A stretch of DNA of 43,827 nt from Bacteroidota bacterium. Its GTDB lineage: Bacteria > Bacteroidota > Bacteroidia > Cytophagales > UBA9547. Position numbers and translations under genes: made by a program. Shown here one piece after another: positions 26,439 to 36,366 of this stretch (position 1 is its first letter; the number at the start of each line of letters is the position of its first letter). The notes under the pieces are model-generated. The model worked only from the letters and a program-made list of their open reading frames with translations, did not search any database and had not been told where the DNA came from. Where the stretch lies: the NCBI GenBank assembly GCA_004293915.1, contig RDZG01000094.1:1-43827 (forward strand), in the 5' to 3' direction.

Positions 26439-26555
26439 TTAACCTTGTCTTTGTTTGTATCTTGGATTCTTTTTGTTTATCACAAATAATTTTCCCTTTC
26501 TGCGGATAATTTTACAATCCACACTTCTTTTTTTAATTGACGCTTTTACTTTCAT
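26439..26555 (-). CDS. rpmJ: 50S ribosomal protein L36
   Basis: 38 residues read directly from the minus strand: it begins [19 protein letters not shown] and ends [10 protein letters not shown]. Of the four zinc ligands in the E. coli protein (C11, C14, C27, H32), only C14 is kept; the others are S11, N27 and R32. This is therefore the zinc-free (C-minus) form. It starts 2 bp after the infA stop. Confidence 0.95.
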   Translation of the reverse strand: MKVKASIKKRSVDCKIIRRKGKLFVINKKNPRYKQRQG

Positions 26556-26557
26556 AA

Positions 26558-26776
26558 CTATTTATATCTTAAAGTTATCCTGCCTTTTGATAAATCATAA
26601 GGCGACATTTCTACTTTTACTTTATCACCAGGTAAAATTTTAATATAATGCATTCGCATTTTACCTGAAATATGACAAATAACCTCATGACCATTTTGTA
26701 ATTCAACCTTAAACATTGCATTTGACAATGCTTCAGTTATTAATCCATCCTGTTCAATAGAGCCTTGTTTAGCCAT
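26558..26776 (-). CDS. infA: translation initiation factor IF-1
   Basis: 72 residues, the standard length. The OB-fold sequence includes [38 protein letters not shown], and the C-terminal [15 protein letters not shown]. It binds the ribosomal A site during initiation. Its ATG directly follows the map stop with no spacer. Confidence 0.97.
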   Translation of the reverse strand: MAKQGSIEQDGLITEALSNAMFKVELQNGHEVICHISGKMRMHYIKILPGDKVKVEMSPYDLSKGRITLRYK

Positions 26777-27568
26777 TTATAATTTTTGTTCTTCTTTTAT
26801 ATATTTGAAAGTTGTCAAAATTTCAGGCTGACTATCTGTTACCAGAACCGTATGCTCAAAATGAGCAGAAGGTTTACCATCATCCGTATTTATCGTCCAA
26901 CCATCATTTTCTTGATAAACATCTTTTTTACCTACATTAATCATTGGTTCTATTGCTAAAACCATTCCTTTAATTAATTTAAGCCCTTTTCCTCTTTTTC
27001 CAAAATTAGGAACCTCAGGTTCTTCATGTAGATTTTTTCCAACTCCATGTCCTACCAAATCTCTAACCACAGAATATCCCAAGTTTTCAACGTAAGACTG
27101 AATTGCAAAAGCAATATCACCAATACGAAGACCTTGTTTTGTGTTTTCTATACCTTTATACAAAGAATCATGTGTTGCTTTTAGCAAGTTTTTCTTCTCT
27201 GTTGTGATATTTCCAACACTATAAGTATAAGCTGAATCTGCATGAAAGCCATTAAGCAATACACCACAATCAATTGATACAATATCCCCATTTCTCAATT
27301 CATATTTTCCAGGCAAACCATGTACTACTGTTTGATTTACAGATATACAAAGTGTTGAAGGAAACCCTCTATAATTCAGAAATGATGGAACAGCTTTATG
27401 ATCTTTAATAAAATCGTGAGCTATTTTATCCAACTTTAATGTAGATATACCCTCTTTGATTTCATTAGAAATTAAACCATGTACTTGCCCAAGTATTTCA
27501 GCACTTTGGCGTATCAATTCAATATCCTCTCCCGACTTATAAACTATTTTGGATCGTTCCCAAAACAT
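26777..27568 (-). CDS. map: type I methionine aminopeptidase
   Basis: 263 residues from the ATG at 27568, one base after the secY stop. A TTG at 27592, inside secY, is a less likely start. It removes the N-terminal Met from new proteins. M24 metal ligands are in IVSIDCGVLLNGFHADSA (the two Asp), GHGVGKNLHEEPEVPNFG (His and the LHEEP stretch) and the final Glu residues in AIEPMI and AHFEHTVLV. It belongs to the spc operon next to secY, as usual. Confidence 0.95.
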   Translation of the reverse strand: MFWERSKIVYKSGEDIELIRQSAEILGQVHGLISNEIKEGISTLKLDKIAHDFIKDHKAVPSFLNYRGFPSTLCISVNQTVVHGLPGKYELRNGDIVSIDCGVLLNGFHADSAYTYSVGNITTEKKNLLKATHDSLYKGIENTKQGLRIGDIAFAIQSYVENLGYSVVRDLVGHGVGKNLHEEPEVPNFGKRGKGLKLIKGMVLAIEPMINVGKKDVYQENDGWTINTDDGKPSAHFEHTVLVTDSQPEILTTFKYIKEEQKL

Positions 27569-27569
27569 A

Positions 27570-28886
27570 CTAAAATGACTCAACTGGTTCAACTCTACCT
27601 TTAACTCTACCAGATTTCATTAAACCATCGTAACGTTTCATTAATAAATAGCTTTCTATTTGTTGTAAAGTATCCAATACAACACCTACCATAATTAATA
27701 AAGATGTACCACCATAAAATTGAGCAAACTCTCTACTCAATCCAAATAAGCTAGCAATTGCTGGCAAAACAGCTATTGAAACTAAAAACAATGCACCAGG
27801 TAAGGTAATTCTTGAAATAACATTATCAATAAAATCAGATGTTGGTTTTCCAGGTTTAACACCTGGTATAAAACCATTGTTTCTTTTTACATCATCCGAC
27901 ATTTGTTCAGGATTTACAGCTATAGCTGTATAGAAAAACGTGAATAATATAATCAAAATACCAAATACTACATTATATTGCCAAGAAGTATAATTCGAGA
28001 AAGTAGAGCCAATAGCATTAGCCAAATCATTTTGATCTGCCCAAATTGAAGCTATCATAGCAGGTAAAAACATTAAAGATTGAGCAAAAATAATTGGCAT
28101 TACACCAGAAGTATTTAATTTCAAAGGAATATATTGACGCTGTCCGCCAACTGTCTGTCCACCAACAACTTGCTTAGCATATTGTACAGGTATTTTTCGT
28201 GTTGCTTGTGTTAGCATAATTACAGCCATAACTACAAAAAACAAAGCAATTAATTCAACTAAGAAGAATAAAGCACCACTCATTCCTTTCGACATTCCTT
28301 CTGCAATTAATGCACCCGGAAATCTAGAAATAATACCTACCATAATTAACATTGAAATACCATTGCCAATACCTCTATCAGTAATTCTTTCTCCTAACCA
28401 CATACAAAACATGGTTCCACTAATTAAAATCAAAATAGCAGAAGCTTTAAACAATACAGGATCTATTAGAATTGCATCTTGTGGAATTGTTGCAGATACA
28501 TAACCAATAGATTGGAAAAATGTAACTACAATAGTTAAAAGGCGAGTAATTTGATTAATTTTTTTGCGTCCAGATTCGCCTTCTTTCTGCATTTTTTGAA
28601 AATACGGAACAGCAATTGTTAATAATTGTAAAACAATGGATGCTGAAATATAAGGCATAATGCCTAATGCAAAGATAGATGCATTGCTAAATGCTCCACC
28701 TAAAAAAGTATCTAACAAACCTAATATACCACCAGTATTTTTAGTTAATTTTGTTGAATCAAGTCCAGGTAAAACTACATAGGAACCTAATCTGAAAATC
28801 AACAGAAATCCTAGCGTAGCAACAATACGATTCCTCAACTCCTCGATTGAAAAAATATTAGTAATAGTGTTGATTATTCGTTTCAT
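27570..28886 (-). CDS. secY: protein translocase subunit SecY
   Basis: 438 residues with ten predicted TM segments. It is the channel of the Sec translocon in the inner membrane. Visible are the N-terminal ELRNRIVATLGFLLIFRLG, the plug region after LGGAFSNASIFALGIMPYIS, the GNGISM loop, the PVQYAKQVVGGQTVGGQ cytoplasmic loop and NPEQMSDDVKRNNGFIPGVK. It is preceded by rplO (6 bp) and followed by map (1 bp). Confidence 0.97.
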   Translation of the reverse strand: MKRIINTITNIFSIEELRNRIVATLGFLLIFRLGSYVVLPGLDSTKLTKNTGGILGLLDTFLGGAFSNASIFALGIMPYISASIVLQLLTIAVPYFQKMQKEGESGRKKINQITRLLTIVVTFFQSIGYVSATIPQDAILIDPVLFKASAILILISGTMFCMWLGERITDRGIGNGISMLIMVGIISRFPGALIAEGMSKGMSGALFFLVELIALFFVVMAVIMLTQATRKIPVQYAKQVVGGQTVGGQRQYIPLKLNTSGVMPIIFAQSLMFLPAMIASIWADQNDLANAIGSTFSNYTSWQYNVVFGILIILFTFFYTAIAVNPEQMSDDVKRNNGFIPGVKPGKPTSDFIDNVISRITLPGALFLVSIAVLPAIASLFGLSREFAQFYGGTSLLIMVGVVLDTLQQIESYLLMKRYDGLMKSGRVKGRVEPVESF

Positions 28887-28892
28887 CGTTTG

Positions 28893-29339
28893 TTAAACTA
28901 TCTCGGTTGTACCTCCCAATTTTGTTATTGTATCAATTGCAGATTTTGAAAATGCACTAAGTTTTACATTAACTTTAGATTTTAATTCTCCTCTACCTAA
29001 TACTTTTACTGTATCATTTTTAGATACTAAACCATTTGTATATAATACTTCAAATGTAATATCTGTAATTTTTTTATCTTCAACTAATTTTTGAATGATA
29101 TCCAAATTTATAGCTTTAAAATACACTTTATTTAAGCTAGTGAAGCCAAATTTAGGTATTCTACGTTGCAAAGGCATCTGTCCACCTTCAAAACCCATTT
29201 TGGTTTTGTAACCAGTTCTAGACTGTGCACCTTTATGACCTTTAGTAGAAGTACCACCTCTACCAGAACCAGTACCTCTACCAATTCTTTTTGAAACTTT
29301 TACTGAACCTTTTGCAGGTTTTAAATTACTTAATTTCAT
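28893..29339 (-). CDS. rplO: 50S ribosomal protein L15
   Basis: 148 residues. It has the glycine/arginine-rich N-terminal extension GRGTGSGRGGTSTKGHKG, the EGGQMPLQRRIPKFGF motif and the C-terminal globular part with VKVLGRGELKSKVNVKLSAF. It assembles late near the L15/L18e core of the 50S. It is 7 bp after rpmD. Confidence 0.97.
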   Translation of the reverse strand: MKLSNLKPAKGSVKVSKRIGRGTGSGRGGTSTKGHKGAQSRTGYKTKMGFEGGQMPLQRRIPKFGFTSLNKVYFKAINLDIIQKLVEDKKITDITFEVLYTNGLVSKNDTVKVLGRGELKSKVNVKLSAFSKSAIDTITKLGGTTEIV

Positions 29340-29346
29340 CTATCTA

Positions 29347-29520
29347 TTACTTTACAGATATCAAATGACTAACTTTTTTTACCATACCCAAAATCTGCGG
29401 TGTGGCTTCTACTTCTACTTTACTATGTAATCTACCTAGACCTAAAGCAACTAATGTTCTTTTTTGATCTATTGAACGATCTATAGTACCTCTTACTTGT
29501 GTTATGCTTATCTTCGCCAT
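29347..29520 (-). CDS. rpmD: 50S ribosomal protein L30
   Basis: 57 residues read directly from the minus strand: it begins MAKISITQVRGTIDRS and includes KRTLVALGLGRLHSKVEV and PQILGMVKKVSHLI. This matches short bacterial L30. It fits exactly between rpsE (2 bp) and rplO (7 bp), the conserved spc-operon slot. Confidence 0.96.
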   Translation of the reverse strand: MAKISITQVRGTIDRSIDQKRTLVALGLGRLHSKVEVEATPQILGMVKKVSHLISVK

Positions 29521-29522
29521 AA

Positions 29523-30044
29523 TTACTGACCGTTAAATACTTTTTTCATAGAAATACCTCTGTGTTTTGCTACTGTAAAAGGGTCTCTCATGCTTGAAAG
29601 CGCATCGAAAGTAGCTTTTACAACATTATGTGGGTTTGAAGAACCTTTAGATTTCGCTAAAACGTCTTTAACACCTGCACTTTCCAAAACAGCACGCATT
29701 GCACCACCTGCGATAACACCAGTTCCTGGTGCAGCTGGTTTTAATAACACAAATCCTCCACTATATTTTCCAATACTATCATGCGGAACTGTGCCTTTGA
29801 ATACTGGAACTTTTATTAAATTTTTCTTTGCATCATCTATACCTTTAGTGATAGCATCTGTAACTTCATTGGCTTTGCCAAGTCCGTATCCCACAACACC
29901 ATGACCATCGCCAACTACTATAATAGCAGAAAAGCTAAATCTTCTACCACCTTTTACAACTTTTGCTACCCTATTTACGGCTACAACTCTATCTTTGAGT
30001 TCTATTTCAGCAGCTTTTACTTTTGTTATATTTCCTTGTGACAT
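29523..30044 (-). CDS. rpsE: 30S ribosomal protein S5
   Basis: 173 residues. The dsRNA-binding-like N-terminal domain has [20 protein letters not shown] and [20 protein letters not shown]. The C-terminal domain has [20 protein letters not shown]. It contributes to decoding accuracy at the back of the 30S. It is 3 bp after rplR. Confidence 0.97.
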   Translation of the reverse strand: MSQGNITKVKAAEIELKDRVVAVNRVAKVVKGGRRFSFSAIIVVGDGHGVVGYGLGKANEVTDAITKGIDDAKKNLIKVPVFKGTVPHDSIGKYSGGFVLLKPAAPGTGVIAGGAMRAVLESAGVKDVLAKSKGSSNPHNVVKATFDALSSMRDPFTVAKHRGISMKKVFNGQ

Positions 30045-30047
30045 ATC

Positions 30048-30398
30048 TTAAAATTTTAAGCCTCCTTCTCTTGCTCCTTCTGCTAAAGCTTTCACTCTAC
30101 CATGATATAAATAACCTGCACGATCAAAAACCACATCTGAAATACCTTTTGATATTGCAACTTCTGCTATTTTTTTACCAACTTCCTTAGAAATTTCAAC
30201 TTTAGTTCCTTTTACTTTTTTTAAATCTGTAGTAGAAGAACTTGCAAGTGTTACTCCATTTGCATCATCAATGAGTTGAGCATAGATTTTAGTGTTACTT
30301 CTAAAAACCGCTAAGCGAGGTTTAGTACTAACGCCAGAAATTTTACCTCTGATTTTGCTGCGTATTTTTAATCTTCTTAATTCTTTGATAGCTGTCAT
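30048..30398 (-). CDS. rplR: 50S ribosomal protein L18
   Basis: 116 residues with the 5S-rRNA-binding L18 fold: [38 protein letters not shown], and the C-terminal [20 protein letters not shown]. It is 8 bp after rplF and 3 bp before rpsE. Confidence 0.97.
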   Translation of the reverse strand: MTAIKELRRLKIRSKIRGKISGVSTKPRLAVFRSNTKIYAQLIDDANGVTLASSSTTDLKKVKGTKVEISKEVGKKIAEVAISKGISDVVFDRAGYLYHGRVKALAEGAREGGLKF

Positions 30399-30406
30399 AA
30401 TCTTAC

Positions 30407-30964
30407 TTATTTTTTAGCTGAGGTTTTACCAGCTTTTCTTCTAATTGTTTCACCAACAAAACGAACTCCTTTACCTTTATAAGGCTCAACTTTACGGAAA
30501 GATTTCAGTTTTGCTGAAATTTGACCTATTAATTGTTTATCGATTCCTTCTAAAATAATAGTTGGATTTTTACCTTTTTCAGTAACTGTTGCAACTTTAA
30601 TTTCGTTAGGTATAGCAAAGAATATTGCATGAGAATATCCTAAACTTAACTCCAATAAATTACCTTGATTAGCAGCTTTGAAACCTACCCCTACTAATTC
30701 AAGTTCTTGTTTATAGCCTGTGCTTACGCCAGTAACCATATTATTTATCAATGATCTATACAGACCATGTAATGCTTTGTGTCTTTTTTGTTCTGTTGGT
30801 CTATCAACTAAAACAGTATTGCCTTCTAACTTAACTTCGATATCAGCATCCACTTTTTGAGTTAAAGTACCTTTAGGACCTTTTACAGTAACTACATTAC
30901 TTTTATCAAGTGAAACTTCAACTTTTTCAGGAAGAGAGATTATTTTTTTACCTATTCTTGACAT
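30407..30964 (-). CDS. rplF: 50S ribosomal protein L6
   Basis: 185 residues from the start [17 protein letters not shown]. An in-frame extension to 31009 overlaps rpsH and is not needed. Two L6 repeats are visible, the second with the conserved [20 protein letters not shown] near the C-terminus. It lies near the factor-binding site of the 50S. It starts 10 bp after the rpsH stop. Confidence 0.96.
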   Translation of the reverse strand: MSRIGKKIISLPEKVEVSLDKSNVVTVKGPKGTLTQKVDADIEVKLEGNTVLVDRPTEQKRHKALHGLYRSLINNMVTGVSTGYKQELELVGVGFKAANQGNLLELSLGYSHAIFFAIPNEIKVATVTEKGKNPTIILEGIDKQLIGQISAKLKSFRKVEPYKGKGVRFVGETIRRKAGKTSAKK

Positions 30965-30974
30965 TTTATAACAA

Positions 30975-31370
30975 TTAATAAACGTAACATAATACTTCAC
31001 CACCAACATTCAATGTACGAGCTTCTTTGTCAGTCATTACACCTTTAGAAGTAGACATAATTGCTATGCCTAAACCATTTAAAACGCGTGGTAATTTTTC
31101 AAAATGAACATATTTACGCAAACCTGGTTTGCTAATGCGTTCAATTTTAGTGATAGAGTTCTTTTTATTGAACCCATTATATTTAAGAGCTATTTTAATT
31201 GTAGGATGCTTATTATCAGCATCTTCAAACTTATAGTTTAAAATATAACCTTTATCAAAAAGAACTTTAGTAATTTCTTTTTTCAAACTAGAAGAAGGAA
31301 CTTCTAATACACGATGACTAGCCATCGATGCGTTGCGTATTCTAGTTAAGAAATCTCCAATTGAATCCAA
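30975..31370 (-). CDS. rpsH: 30S ribosomal protein S8, apparent TTG start
   Basis: 131 residues. The conserved S8 N-terminus (D[12 protein letters not shown]) begins immediately after a TTG at 31368-31370. The frame upstream is closed by a stop three codons earlier, and the next ATG is 15 codons inside the conserved region, so TTG must be the start unless an ATC codon two before it is used. An AGGG lies a few bases upstream. The C-terminus has the S8 signature [13 protein letters not shown]-like [21 protein letters not shown]8 organises the 16S central domain. Confidence 0.9.
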   Translation of the reverse strand: MDSIGDFLTRIRNASMASHRVLEVPSSSLKKEITKVLFDKGYILNYKFEDADNKHPTIKIALKYNGFNKKNSITKIERISKPGLRKYVHFEKLPRVLNGLGIAIMSTSKGVMTDKEARTLNVGGEVLCYVY

Positions 31371-31390
31371 GATACCCTAAATATTTTAAT

Positions 31391-31660
31391 TTACCAACTT
31401 GCTTTTACTAAACCTGGAATTTTTCCTGCAGAAGCTAATTCTCTAAACTGATTTCTACAAATACCGAACTTGCCCATATATCCTTTCGGACGACCTGTAA
31501 GTTTACATCTATTGTGTAAACGTACTGGAGAAGCATTTTTTGGCAATTTATCTAAACCTAAATAATCACCTGCTGCTTTAAGCGCTTTACGTTTTGTTGC
31601 ATATCGAGCAACTGTTGCTTCGCGTTTTAATTGTCTCGCTTTAACCGATTCTTTTGCCAT
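31391..31660 (-). CDS. rpsN: 30S ribosomal protein S14
   Basis: 89 residues, the long zinc-free form, with [19 protein letters not shown] and the conserved C-terminal [20 protein letters not shown] then FRELA. The two CxxC knuckles of the short zinc form are absent. It lies between rplE (2 bp) and rpsH (20 bp), the widest gap in this part of the operon. Confidence 0.96.
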   Translation of the reverse strand: MAKESVKARQLKREATVARYATKRKALKAAGDYLGLDKLPKNASPVRLHNRCKLTGRPKGYMGKFGICRNQFRELASAGKIPGLVKASW

Positions 31661-31662
31661 AA

Positions 31663-32196
31663 TTATTTTTTCTGATTAGCAAATGGAAAACCAAATAATT
31701 TTAATAACTCTAAACCTTCTTCAAAAGTGATATCCATACCAGATATTTTTTGTATTTTATCAATACTGATTTCAGGAAATATAATTTGTTCTTTAACTCC
31801 TAATGTATAGTTACCTCTACCATCAAAACCTTTATCATTAACTCCTTTAAAATCTCTTACACGTGGTAATGCGATAGTAGTTAATCTATCCATAAACTCA
31901 TACATACGATCACCTCTTAAGGTAACTTTTGCACCGATAGGCAAATCTTCTCTCAATTTAAAATTTGAGATTGCTTTTTTAGATTTAGTGGCAACTGCCT
32001 TTTGACCAGTGATTTGTGTTAATTCGTCAACACCAATATCTACTAATTTTTTATCTGCTACTGCTGCACCGATACCTTTGTTCAAAACAATTTTTGAAAC
32101 TTTAGGTATTTGCATTACACTTTTATAACCATACTTTTTTTGCAAAGCAGGTACAATTTCTTTTGAATATAACTCTTTAAATCTTGCCGTTGCCAT
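31663..32196 (-). CDS. rplE: 50S ribosomal protein L5
   Basis: 177 residues. Conserved blocks are [57 protein letters not shown] and the C-terminal [17 protein letters not shown]. It binds 5S rRNA and the central protuberance. It is 6 bp after rplX. Confidence 0.97.
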   Translation of the reverse strand: MATARFKELYSKEIVPALQKKYGYKSVMQIPKVSKIVLNKGIGAAVADKKLVDIGVDELTQITGQKAVATKSKKAISNFKLREDLPIGAKVTLRGDRMYEFMDRLTTIALPRVRDFKGVNDKGFDGRGNYTLGVKEQIIFPEISIDKIQKISGMDITFEEGLELLKLFGFPFANQKK

Positions 32197-32202
32197 ATCT
32201 TA

Positions 32203-32517
32203 TTAAATTACTTTACCAGTTTTGGTACTAATTCTTTCTGTTTTACCACTTTTATTAACCGCTCTTCCAACTCTAGTTACAGAACCGTTTGCGTCTAATA
32301 ACATTACATTACTAATATCAATTGGTAAAGATTTTTTTTCTATCGAACCATTTGGGTTTGAAGAAGTAGGTTTTAGATGTTTGCTAACTACATGTACACC
32401 TTCTACTAAAACTTTACCTTCTGAAGGAAAAACAGAAACTACATTTGCAATTTTCCCTCTACTGTTACCAGCTATAACTTTAACTTTATCGCCTTTTTTA
32501 ATATTCAACTTTGGCAT
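32203..32517 (-). CDS. rplX: 50S ribosomal protein L24
   Basis: 104 residues. The N-terminal KOW motif is in KKGDKVKVIAGNSRGKIANV, followed by the VEGVHVVSKHLKP stretch. It is an early assembly protein near the exit tunnel. It is 11 bp after rplN. Confidence 0.97.
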   Translation of the reverse strand: MPKLNIKKGDKVKVIAGNSRGKIANVVSVFPSEGKVLVEGVHVVSKHLKPTSSNPNGSIEKKSLPIDISNVMLLDANGSVTRVGRAVNKSGKTERISTKTGKVI

Positions 32518-32528
32518 AATCTTATATT

Positions 32529-32897
32529 TTAAAGCACTTCTGGTGCCAATGATACAATTTTCATAAACTGCTTTTCTCTTAACTCACGAGCTACAGGACC
32601 AAAAATCCTTGTACCTCTTGGTTCGTCAGATGCATTCAAAAGCACAGCTGCATTATCTGCAAAGCGGATATATGAACCATCTTTTCTTTTAATTTCTTTT
32701 TTAGTACGTACGATAACCGCCTTAGAAACTGTACCTTTTTTCATGCTACTCGATGATAAAGAAGACTTAACTGTAACTACAATTTTATCTCCAATCGATG
32801 CATATCTTTTTTTAGTACCGCCTAGTACGCGAATACATAAAACTTCTTTAGCACCGCTATTATCTGCAACAGACAGTCTTGATTCTTGTTGTATCAT
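32529..32897 (-). CDS. rplN: 50S ribosomal protein L14
   Basis: 122 residues, exactly the family length. It begins [20 protein letters not shown], with [19 protein letters not shown] and the C-terminal [20 protein letters not shown]. It lies at the subunit interface. It is 2 bp after rpsQ. Confidence 0.98.
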   Translation of the reverse strand: MIQQESRLSVADNSGAKEVLCIRVLGGTKKRYASIGDKIVVTVKSSLSSSSMKKGTVSKAVIVRTKKEIKRKDGSYIRFADNAAVLLNASDEPRGTRIFGPVARELREKQFMKIVSLAPEVL

Positions 32898-32899
32898 TG

Positions 32900-33157
32900 T
32901 TATTTAGCTTTTTCTACAATTTGTAATAATCTCCAACGTTTGGTTTTGCTCAATGGACGAGTTTCCATAATGGAAACTGTATCACCAATACCACATTCAT
33001 TATTTTCATCGTGAGCTACGAATCTTTTTGACTTTTTGATAAATTTACCATACTTGCCATGTTTCATTTTACGCTCAATAGTTACAACAACAGATTTATC
33101 CATTTTATTGCTAACTACTTTACCAGTTTTAACTTTTCTAAGGTTTCTCTCTTCCAT
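32900..33157 (-). CDS. rpsQ: 30S ribosomal protein S17
   Basis: 85 residues. It has the OB-fold signature [39 protein letters not shown] and [20 protein letters not shown]. It is a primary 16S binder. It is 4 bp after rpmC and 2 bp before rplN. Confidence 0.97.
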   Translation of the reverse strand: MEERNLRKVKTGKVVSNKMDKSVVVTIERKMKHGKYGKFIKKSKRFVAHDENNECGIGDTVSIMETRPLSKTKRWRLLQIVEKAK

Positions 33158-33161
33158 GATC

Positions 33162-33353
33162 TTATATTTTTGTTCTTTTTGTCATTTCAGTACTCAATTG
33201 AGCAACTAATCTGCGTGAAGAACGAATTTTCATCGGATTTTCTATTGGTGAAATTGCATGTGCAAATTTTAATCTGCTAAGCATTTCTGTTTCTACTCTA
33301 TATTTTTGACCTAAATCTTCATTAGACATAGATGCAATTTCTTTATAGTTCAT
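33162..33353 (-). CDS. rpmC: 50S ribosomal protein L29
   Basis: 63 residues, all-helical. The pattern is [39 protein letters not shown] then LVAQLSTEM, matching L29. It lies at the exit tunnel where SRP and trigger factor dock. It is 7 bp after rplP. Confidence 0.95.
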   Translation of the reverse strand: MNYKEIASMSNEDLGQKYRVETEMLSRLKFAHAISPIENPMKIRSSRRLVAQLSTEMTKRTKI

Positions 33354-33360
33354 ATCTGGT

Positions 33361-33774
33361 CTATAAATCGTATTTACTAATAAATTTAACTTTCAAAGGC
33401 AATTTTTGTGCTGCTAAACGCAATGCACTATCAGCTAACTCTTGTGTTACACCACCAGCTTCAAACAAGATAGTACCTGGTTTTACAGGAGCAACCCAAT
33501 ATTCTGGAGCACCTTTACCTTTACCCATACGAACCTCAGCAGGTTTTTTGGTCATTGGTTTGTCGGGAAACACACGAATCCATGTAGAACCTTCACGTTT
33601 CATTCCTCTAGACAAAGCCACACGAGCAGCTTCCAATTGTCTTGAAGTTATAAACCCTGGTACTAAACATTTTAAAGCATATTCACCAAAAGCAATTGAA
33701 GCACCTCTAGTAGCAATACCTTTAATGCGACCTTTTTGCTGTTTTCTGTATGTTGTTTTTTTAGGCTGTAACAT
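33361..33774 (-). CDS. rplP: 50S ribosomal protein L16
   Basis: 137 residues. Conserved stretches are [59 protein letters not shown] and [13 protein letters not shown]. It contacts A-site tRNA. It is 10 bp after rpsC. Confidence 0.97.
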   Translation of the reverse strand: MLQPKKTTYRKQQKGRIKGIATRGASIAFGEYALKCLVPGFITSRQLEAARVALSRGMKREGSTWIRVFPDKPMTKKPAEVRMGKGKGAPEYWVAPVKPGTILFEAGGVTQELADSALRLAAQKLPLKVKFISKYDL

Positions 33775-33784
33775 GACTAATTAC

Positions 33785-34576
33785 TTATCTTTTTGGTTTT
33801 CTATCTCCTTTTGATTTTCTATCTCCACCTTTATCATCTTTTCTGTCGGTTCTACCGTCAGGTCTAGAATCTCTTCTGTTATTTGGTTGTCCACCATCGT
33901 TATTGTTTGCAGTTGGAGTATTCAAACCAACATTTGGCGAAAGATCTCTTTTTCCAAACACTTCTCCCTTAAATATCCAAACTTTGATTCCAATTTTGCC
34001 ATACACAGTGTTAGCTTCGCTGATTGCATAATCAATATCTGCACGTAATGTATGAAGTGGAACTCTTCCTTCTCTGTATGATTCAGAACGTGCCATCTCG
34101 GCACCACCTAAACGACCAGAAACTTTAATTTTTATTCCTTGACCACCAACTCTCATTGTTGCAGAAATAGCTTGTTTCATCGCTCTTTTGTATGAAACAC
34201 GACCTTGAATTTGCTGAGCAATCGACTCGCCAACTAATTTAGCATCTAGCTCAGGTCTTTTTACTTCAAAGATGTTAATTTGAACATCTTTATCTGTAAT
34301 TTTCTTTAACTCTTCTTTAACTTTATCAACTTCGCCACCACCTTTACCGATTACTACACCAGGTTTAGCAGTATTGATAGTCAAAATGATTCTTTTGATT
34401 GTTCTTTCAATGATAATTTTAGCTATACCAGCTTTAGGAATACGTGCATGCACATAACCTCTAATTTTTTCATCTTCAATTAGTTTTTCAGCAAAATTTT
34501 TGCCACCATACCAATTCGAATCCCAACCTTTAATTACTCCTAAGCGAATGCCAACCGGATTTGTTTTTTGTCCCAT
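33785..34576 (-). CDS. rpsC: 30S ribosomal protein S3 with a charged C-terminal tail
   Basis: 263 residues. The N-terminal part begins [20 protein letters not shown]. The KH domain has [13 protein letters not shown] (74-86), and the C-terminal domain has [20 protein letters not shown]. Residues 211-263 extend past the usual core: an Asn/Gly-rich linker, then a highly charged Lys/Arg/Asp tail ([20 protein letters not shown]). Similar tails are common in Bacteroidota S3. It forms part of the mRNA entry tunnel. It is 8 bp after rplV. Confidence 0.97.
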   Translation of the reverse strand: MGQKTNPVGIRLGVIKGWDSNWYGGKNFAEKLIEDEKIRGYVHARIPKAGIAKIIIERTIKRIILTINTAKPGVVIGKGGGEVDKVKEELKKITDKDVQINIFEVKRPELDAKLVGESIAQQIQGRVSYKRAMKQAISATMRVGGQGIKIKVSGRLGGAEMARSESYREGRVPLHTLRADIDYAISEANTVYGKIGIKVWIFKGEVFGKRDLSPNVGLNTPTANNNDGGQPNNRRDSRPDGRTDRKDDKGGDRKSKGDRKPKR

Positions 34577-34584
34577 TGTATATA

Positions 34585-34968
34585 TTAATTTACTGAAACG
34601 CTATTTTCTACTTCTGCAACTGCTTCTAATTTGCTATCTATTACTAGTGTAACATGATTAGAACGTTTTCTAACTCTATATCCTCTACCTTGAGGTGCCG
34701 GTCTCATTCTTTTGAGCATTCTACCACCATCAACAAATAATGTTTTTACATACAAATCGGCATCTTCAACACGCACATCTGGATTGGCTTGTTGCCAGTT
34801 TGATGTTGCAGAAAGAAGAAGTTTATGCAGATATGAAGCACCAACTTTAGACTGAAATTTCAGTACAGCCAAAGATTGATTCACACTTTTACCTCTTACT
34901 AAATCGGCTACTAACCTCATTTTTTGAGGCGATGTAGGTATATTTTTTAAAACAGCTCTTGCTTCCAT
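34585..34968 (-). CDS. rplV: 50S ribosomal protein L22
   Basis: 127 residues. It has the L22 core with [20 protein letters not shown] and the C-terminal hairpin block [19 protein letters not shown] that lines the exit tunnel near the macrolide site. It is 8 bp after rpsS and 8 bp before rpsC. Confidence 0.97.
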   Translation of the reverse strand: MEARAVLKNIPTSPQKMRLVADLVRGKSVNQSLAVLKFQSKVGASYLHKLLLSATSNWQQANPDVRVEDADLYVKTLFVDGGRMLKRMRPAPQGRGYRVRKRSNHVTLVIDSKLEAVAEVENSVSVN

Positions 34969-34976
34969 TATTTCAA

Positions 34977-35243
34977 CTATTTTTTCTTAGCAGCGTGACC
35001 TCTAAAGTTACGAGTCGGAGAAAATTCTCCTAATTTGTGTCCAACCATATTTTCTGTACAGAACACAGGTATAAATTTATTTCCATTGTGAACGGCAAAC
35101 GTATGACCAACAAAGTCTGGTGAAATCATAGACCTACGAGACCATGTTTTTACTACAGTTTTTTTACCTGACTGGTTTAATTTATCTACCTTATTAGATA
35201 ATCTAAAATCTATATAAGGGCCTTTTTTTAGTGAACGTGACAT
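34977..35243 (-). CDS. rpsS: 30S ribosomal protein S19
   Basis: 88 residues. It begins [19 protein letters not shown] and has [20 protein letters not shown] and [15 protein letters not shown]. It sits in the 30S head with S13. Its A of ATG is shared with the last base of the rplB stop (TAATG), indicating translational coupling. Confidence 0.98.
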   Translation of the reverse strand: MSRSLKKGPYIDFRLSNKVDKLNQSGKKTVVKTWSRRSMISPDFVGHTFAVHNGNKFIPVFCTENMVGHKLGEFSPTRNFRGHAAKKK

Positions 35244-36067
35244 TATTTAGATCTTCTACTTATAATTAGTCCTGCTGAATATTTATTTCTATTTCGAGTT
35301 TTCTTGCCTTTAGCATATAAACCATTTCTTGAACGTGGATGACCTCCAGATGCTCTACCTTCGCCACCACCCATTGGATGATCTACAGGATTCATAACAA
35401 CACCTCTATTTCTTGGTCTGATACCTAACCAACGGTTACGTCCAGCTTTACCAACACTCAAATTAATATGATCATCGTTTGATAATACTCCAACTGTAGC
35501 CATACAGTTTGATAGAATCATTCTCATTTCACCTGATGGAAGTTTTACCGTAGCATATTTTCCATCACGAGCCAAAAGTTGTGCCGAAACACCAGCACTT
35601 CTTACAAGTGCACCACCTTGACCAGGTTTTAACTCAATATTATGTATTTGAGAACCCAATGGTATTTCAGATAAAGTAAGTGCATTTCCTATTTCTGGGG
35701 GAACGCCTTTTCCTGAAACTACAGTTTGTCCAACTACTAAGCCTTTAGGAGCTAAAATATATCTTTTTTCGCCATCAGCATAATATAACAAAGCTATACG
35801 AGCTGTACGATTTGGATCATATTCAATTGTTTTTACAACAGCAGGAACTGATTCCTTATCTCTGCTAAAATCAATTAAACGATATTGTTTTTTATGACCA
35901 CCACCAATGTAGCGCATAGTCATGTGACCTTCACTGTTTCTACCTCCTGATTTAGAGATAGGTTTAACAAGAGATTTCTCTGGTTTTGATGCAGTTATCT
36001 CATCAAAAGTTGGAGCAATTCTGTGTCTTTGTCCGGGTGTTATAGGTCTTAATTTCTTGATTGACAT
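35243..36067 (-). CDS. rplB: 50S ribosomal protein L2
   Basis: 274 residues. It has [39 protein letters not shown], and the peptidyl-transferase-proximal block [19 protein letters not shown] containing the conserved His. It is essential for subunit joining. It is 8 bp after rplW and overlaps rpsS by 1 base. Confidence 0.98.
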   Translation of the reverse strand: MSIKKLRPITPGQRHRIAPTFDEITASKPEKSLVKPISKSGGRNSEGHMTMRYIGGGHKKQYRLIDFSRDKESVPAVVKTIEYDPNRTARIALLYYADGEKRYILAPKGLVVGQTVVSGKGVPPEIGNALTLSEIPLGSQIHNIELKPGQGGALVRSAGVSAQLLARDGKYATVKLPSGEMRMILSNCMATVGVLSNDDHINLSVGKAGRNRWLGIRPRNRGVVMNPVDHPMGGGEGRASGGHPRSRNGLYAKGKKTRNRNKYSAGLIISRRSK

Positions 36068-36075
36068 ATCCTTAG

Positions 36076-36363
36076 TTATATACCTGAGTAGAAATCTATC
36101 ACTTCGCCTTTTGCAACTGTTACAAAAGCTTTCTTGATTTGTTTCGATCTACCTTGTGTGAAACCTTTTTTTGTAAACTTACTTTTAGATTTAGAAGCTG
36201 TAATTAATGTATTTACTGATTCAACATTAACACTATACTTTTTTTCTATTACTTTTTTAATCTCAACTTTGTTTGCAGTTTTTTCAACCACAAAACCATA
36301 AACACCTTTATCTGTAAGTGCGTTTACTTTTTCAGTTACGATTGGTTTTATTAAAATATCCAT
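36076..36363 (-). CDS. rplW: 50S ribosomal protein L23
   Basis: 95 residues. It begins [15 protein letters not shown] and has [20 protein letters not shown] and [10 protein letters not shown]. It forms the exit-tunnel docking site for trigger factor and SRP. It is 3 bp after rplD. Confidence 0.96.
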   Translation of the reverse strand: MDILIKPIVTEKVNALTDKGVYGFVVEKTANKVEIKKVIEKKYSVNVESVNTLITASKSKSKFTKKGFTQGRSKQIKKAFVTVAKGEVIDFYSGI

Positions 36364-36366
36364 TTC

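Noticed and set aside
26455-26643. 62-codon plus-strand frame opposite rpmJ and infA
   Set aside because: The opposite strand codes for clearly recognised L36 and IF-1.
27569-27592. Longer map start at a TTG inside secY
   Set aside because: The ATG at 27568, one base past the secY stop, gives the usual N-terminus and length.
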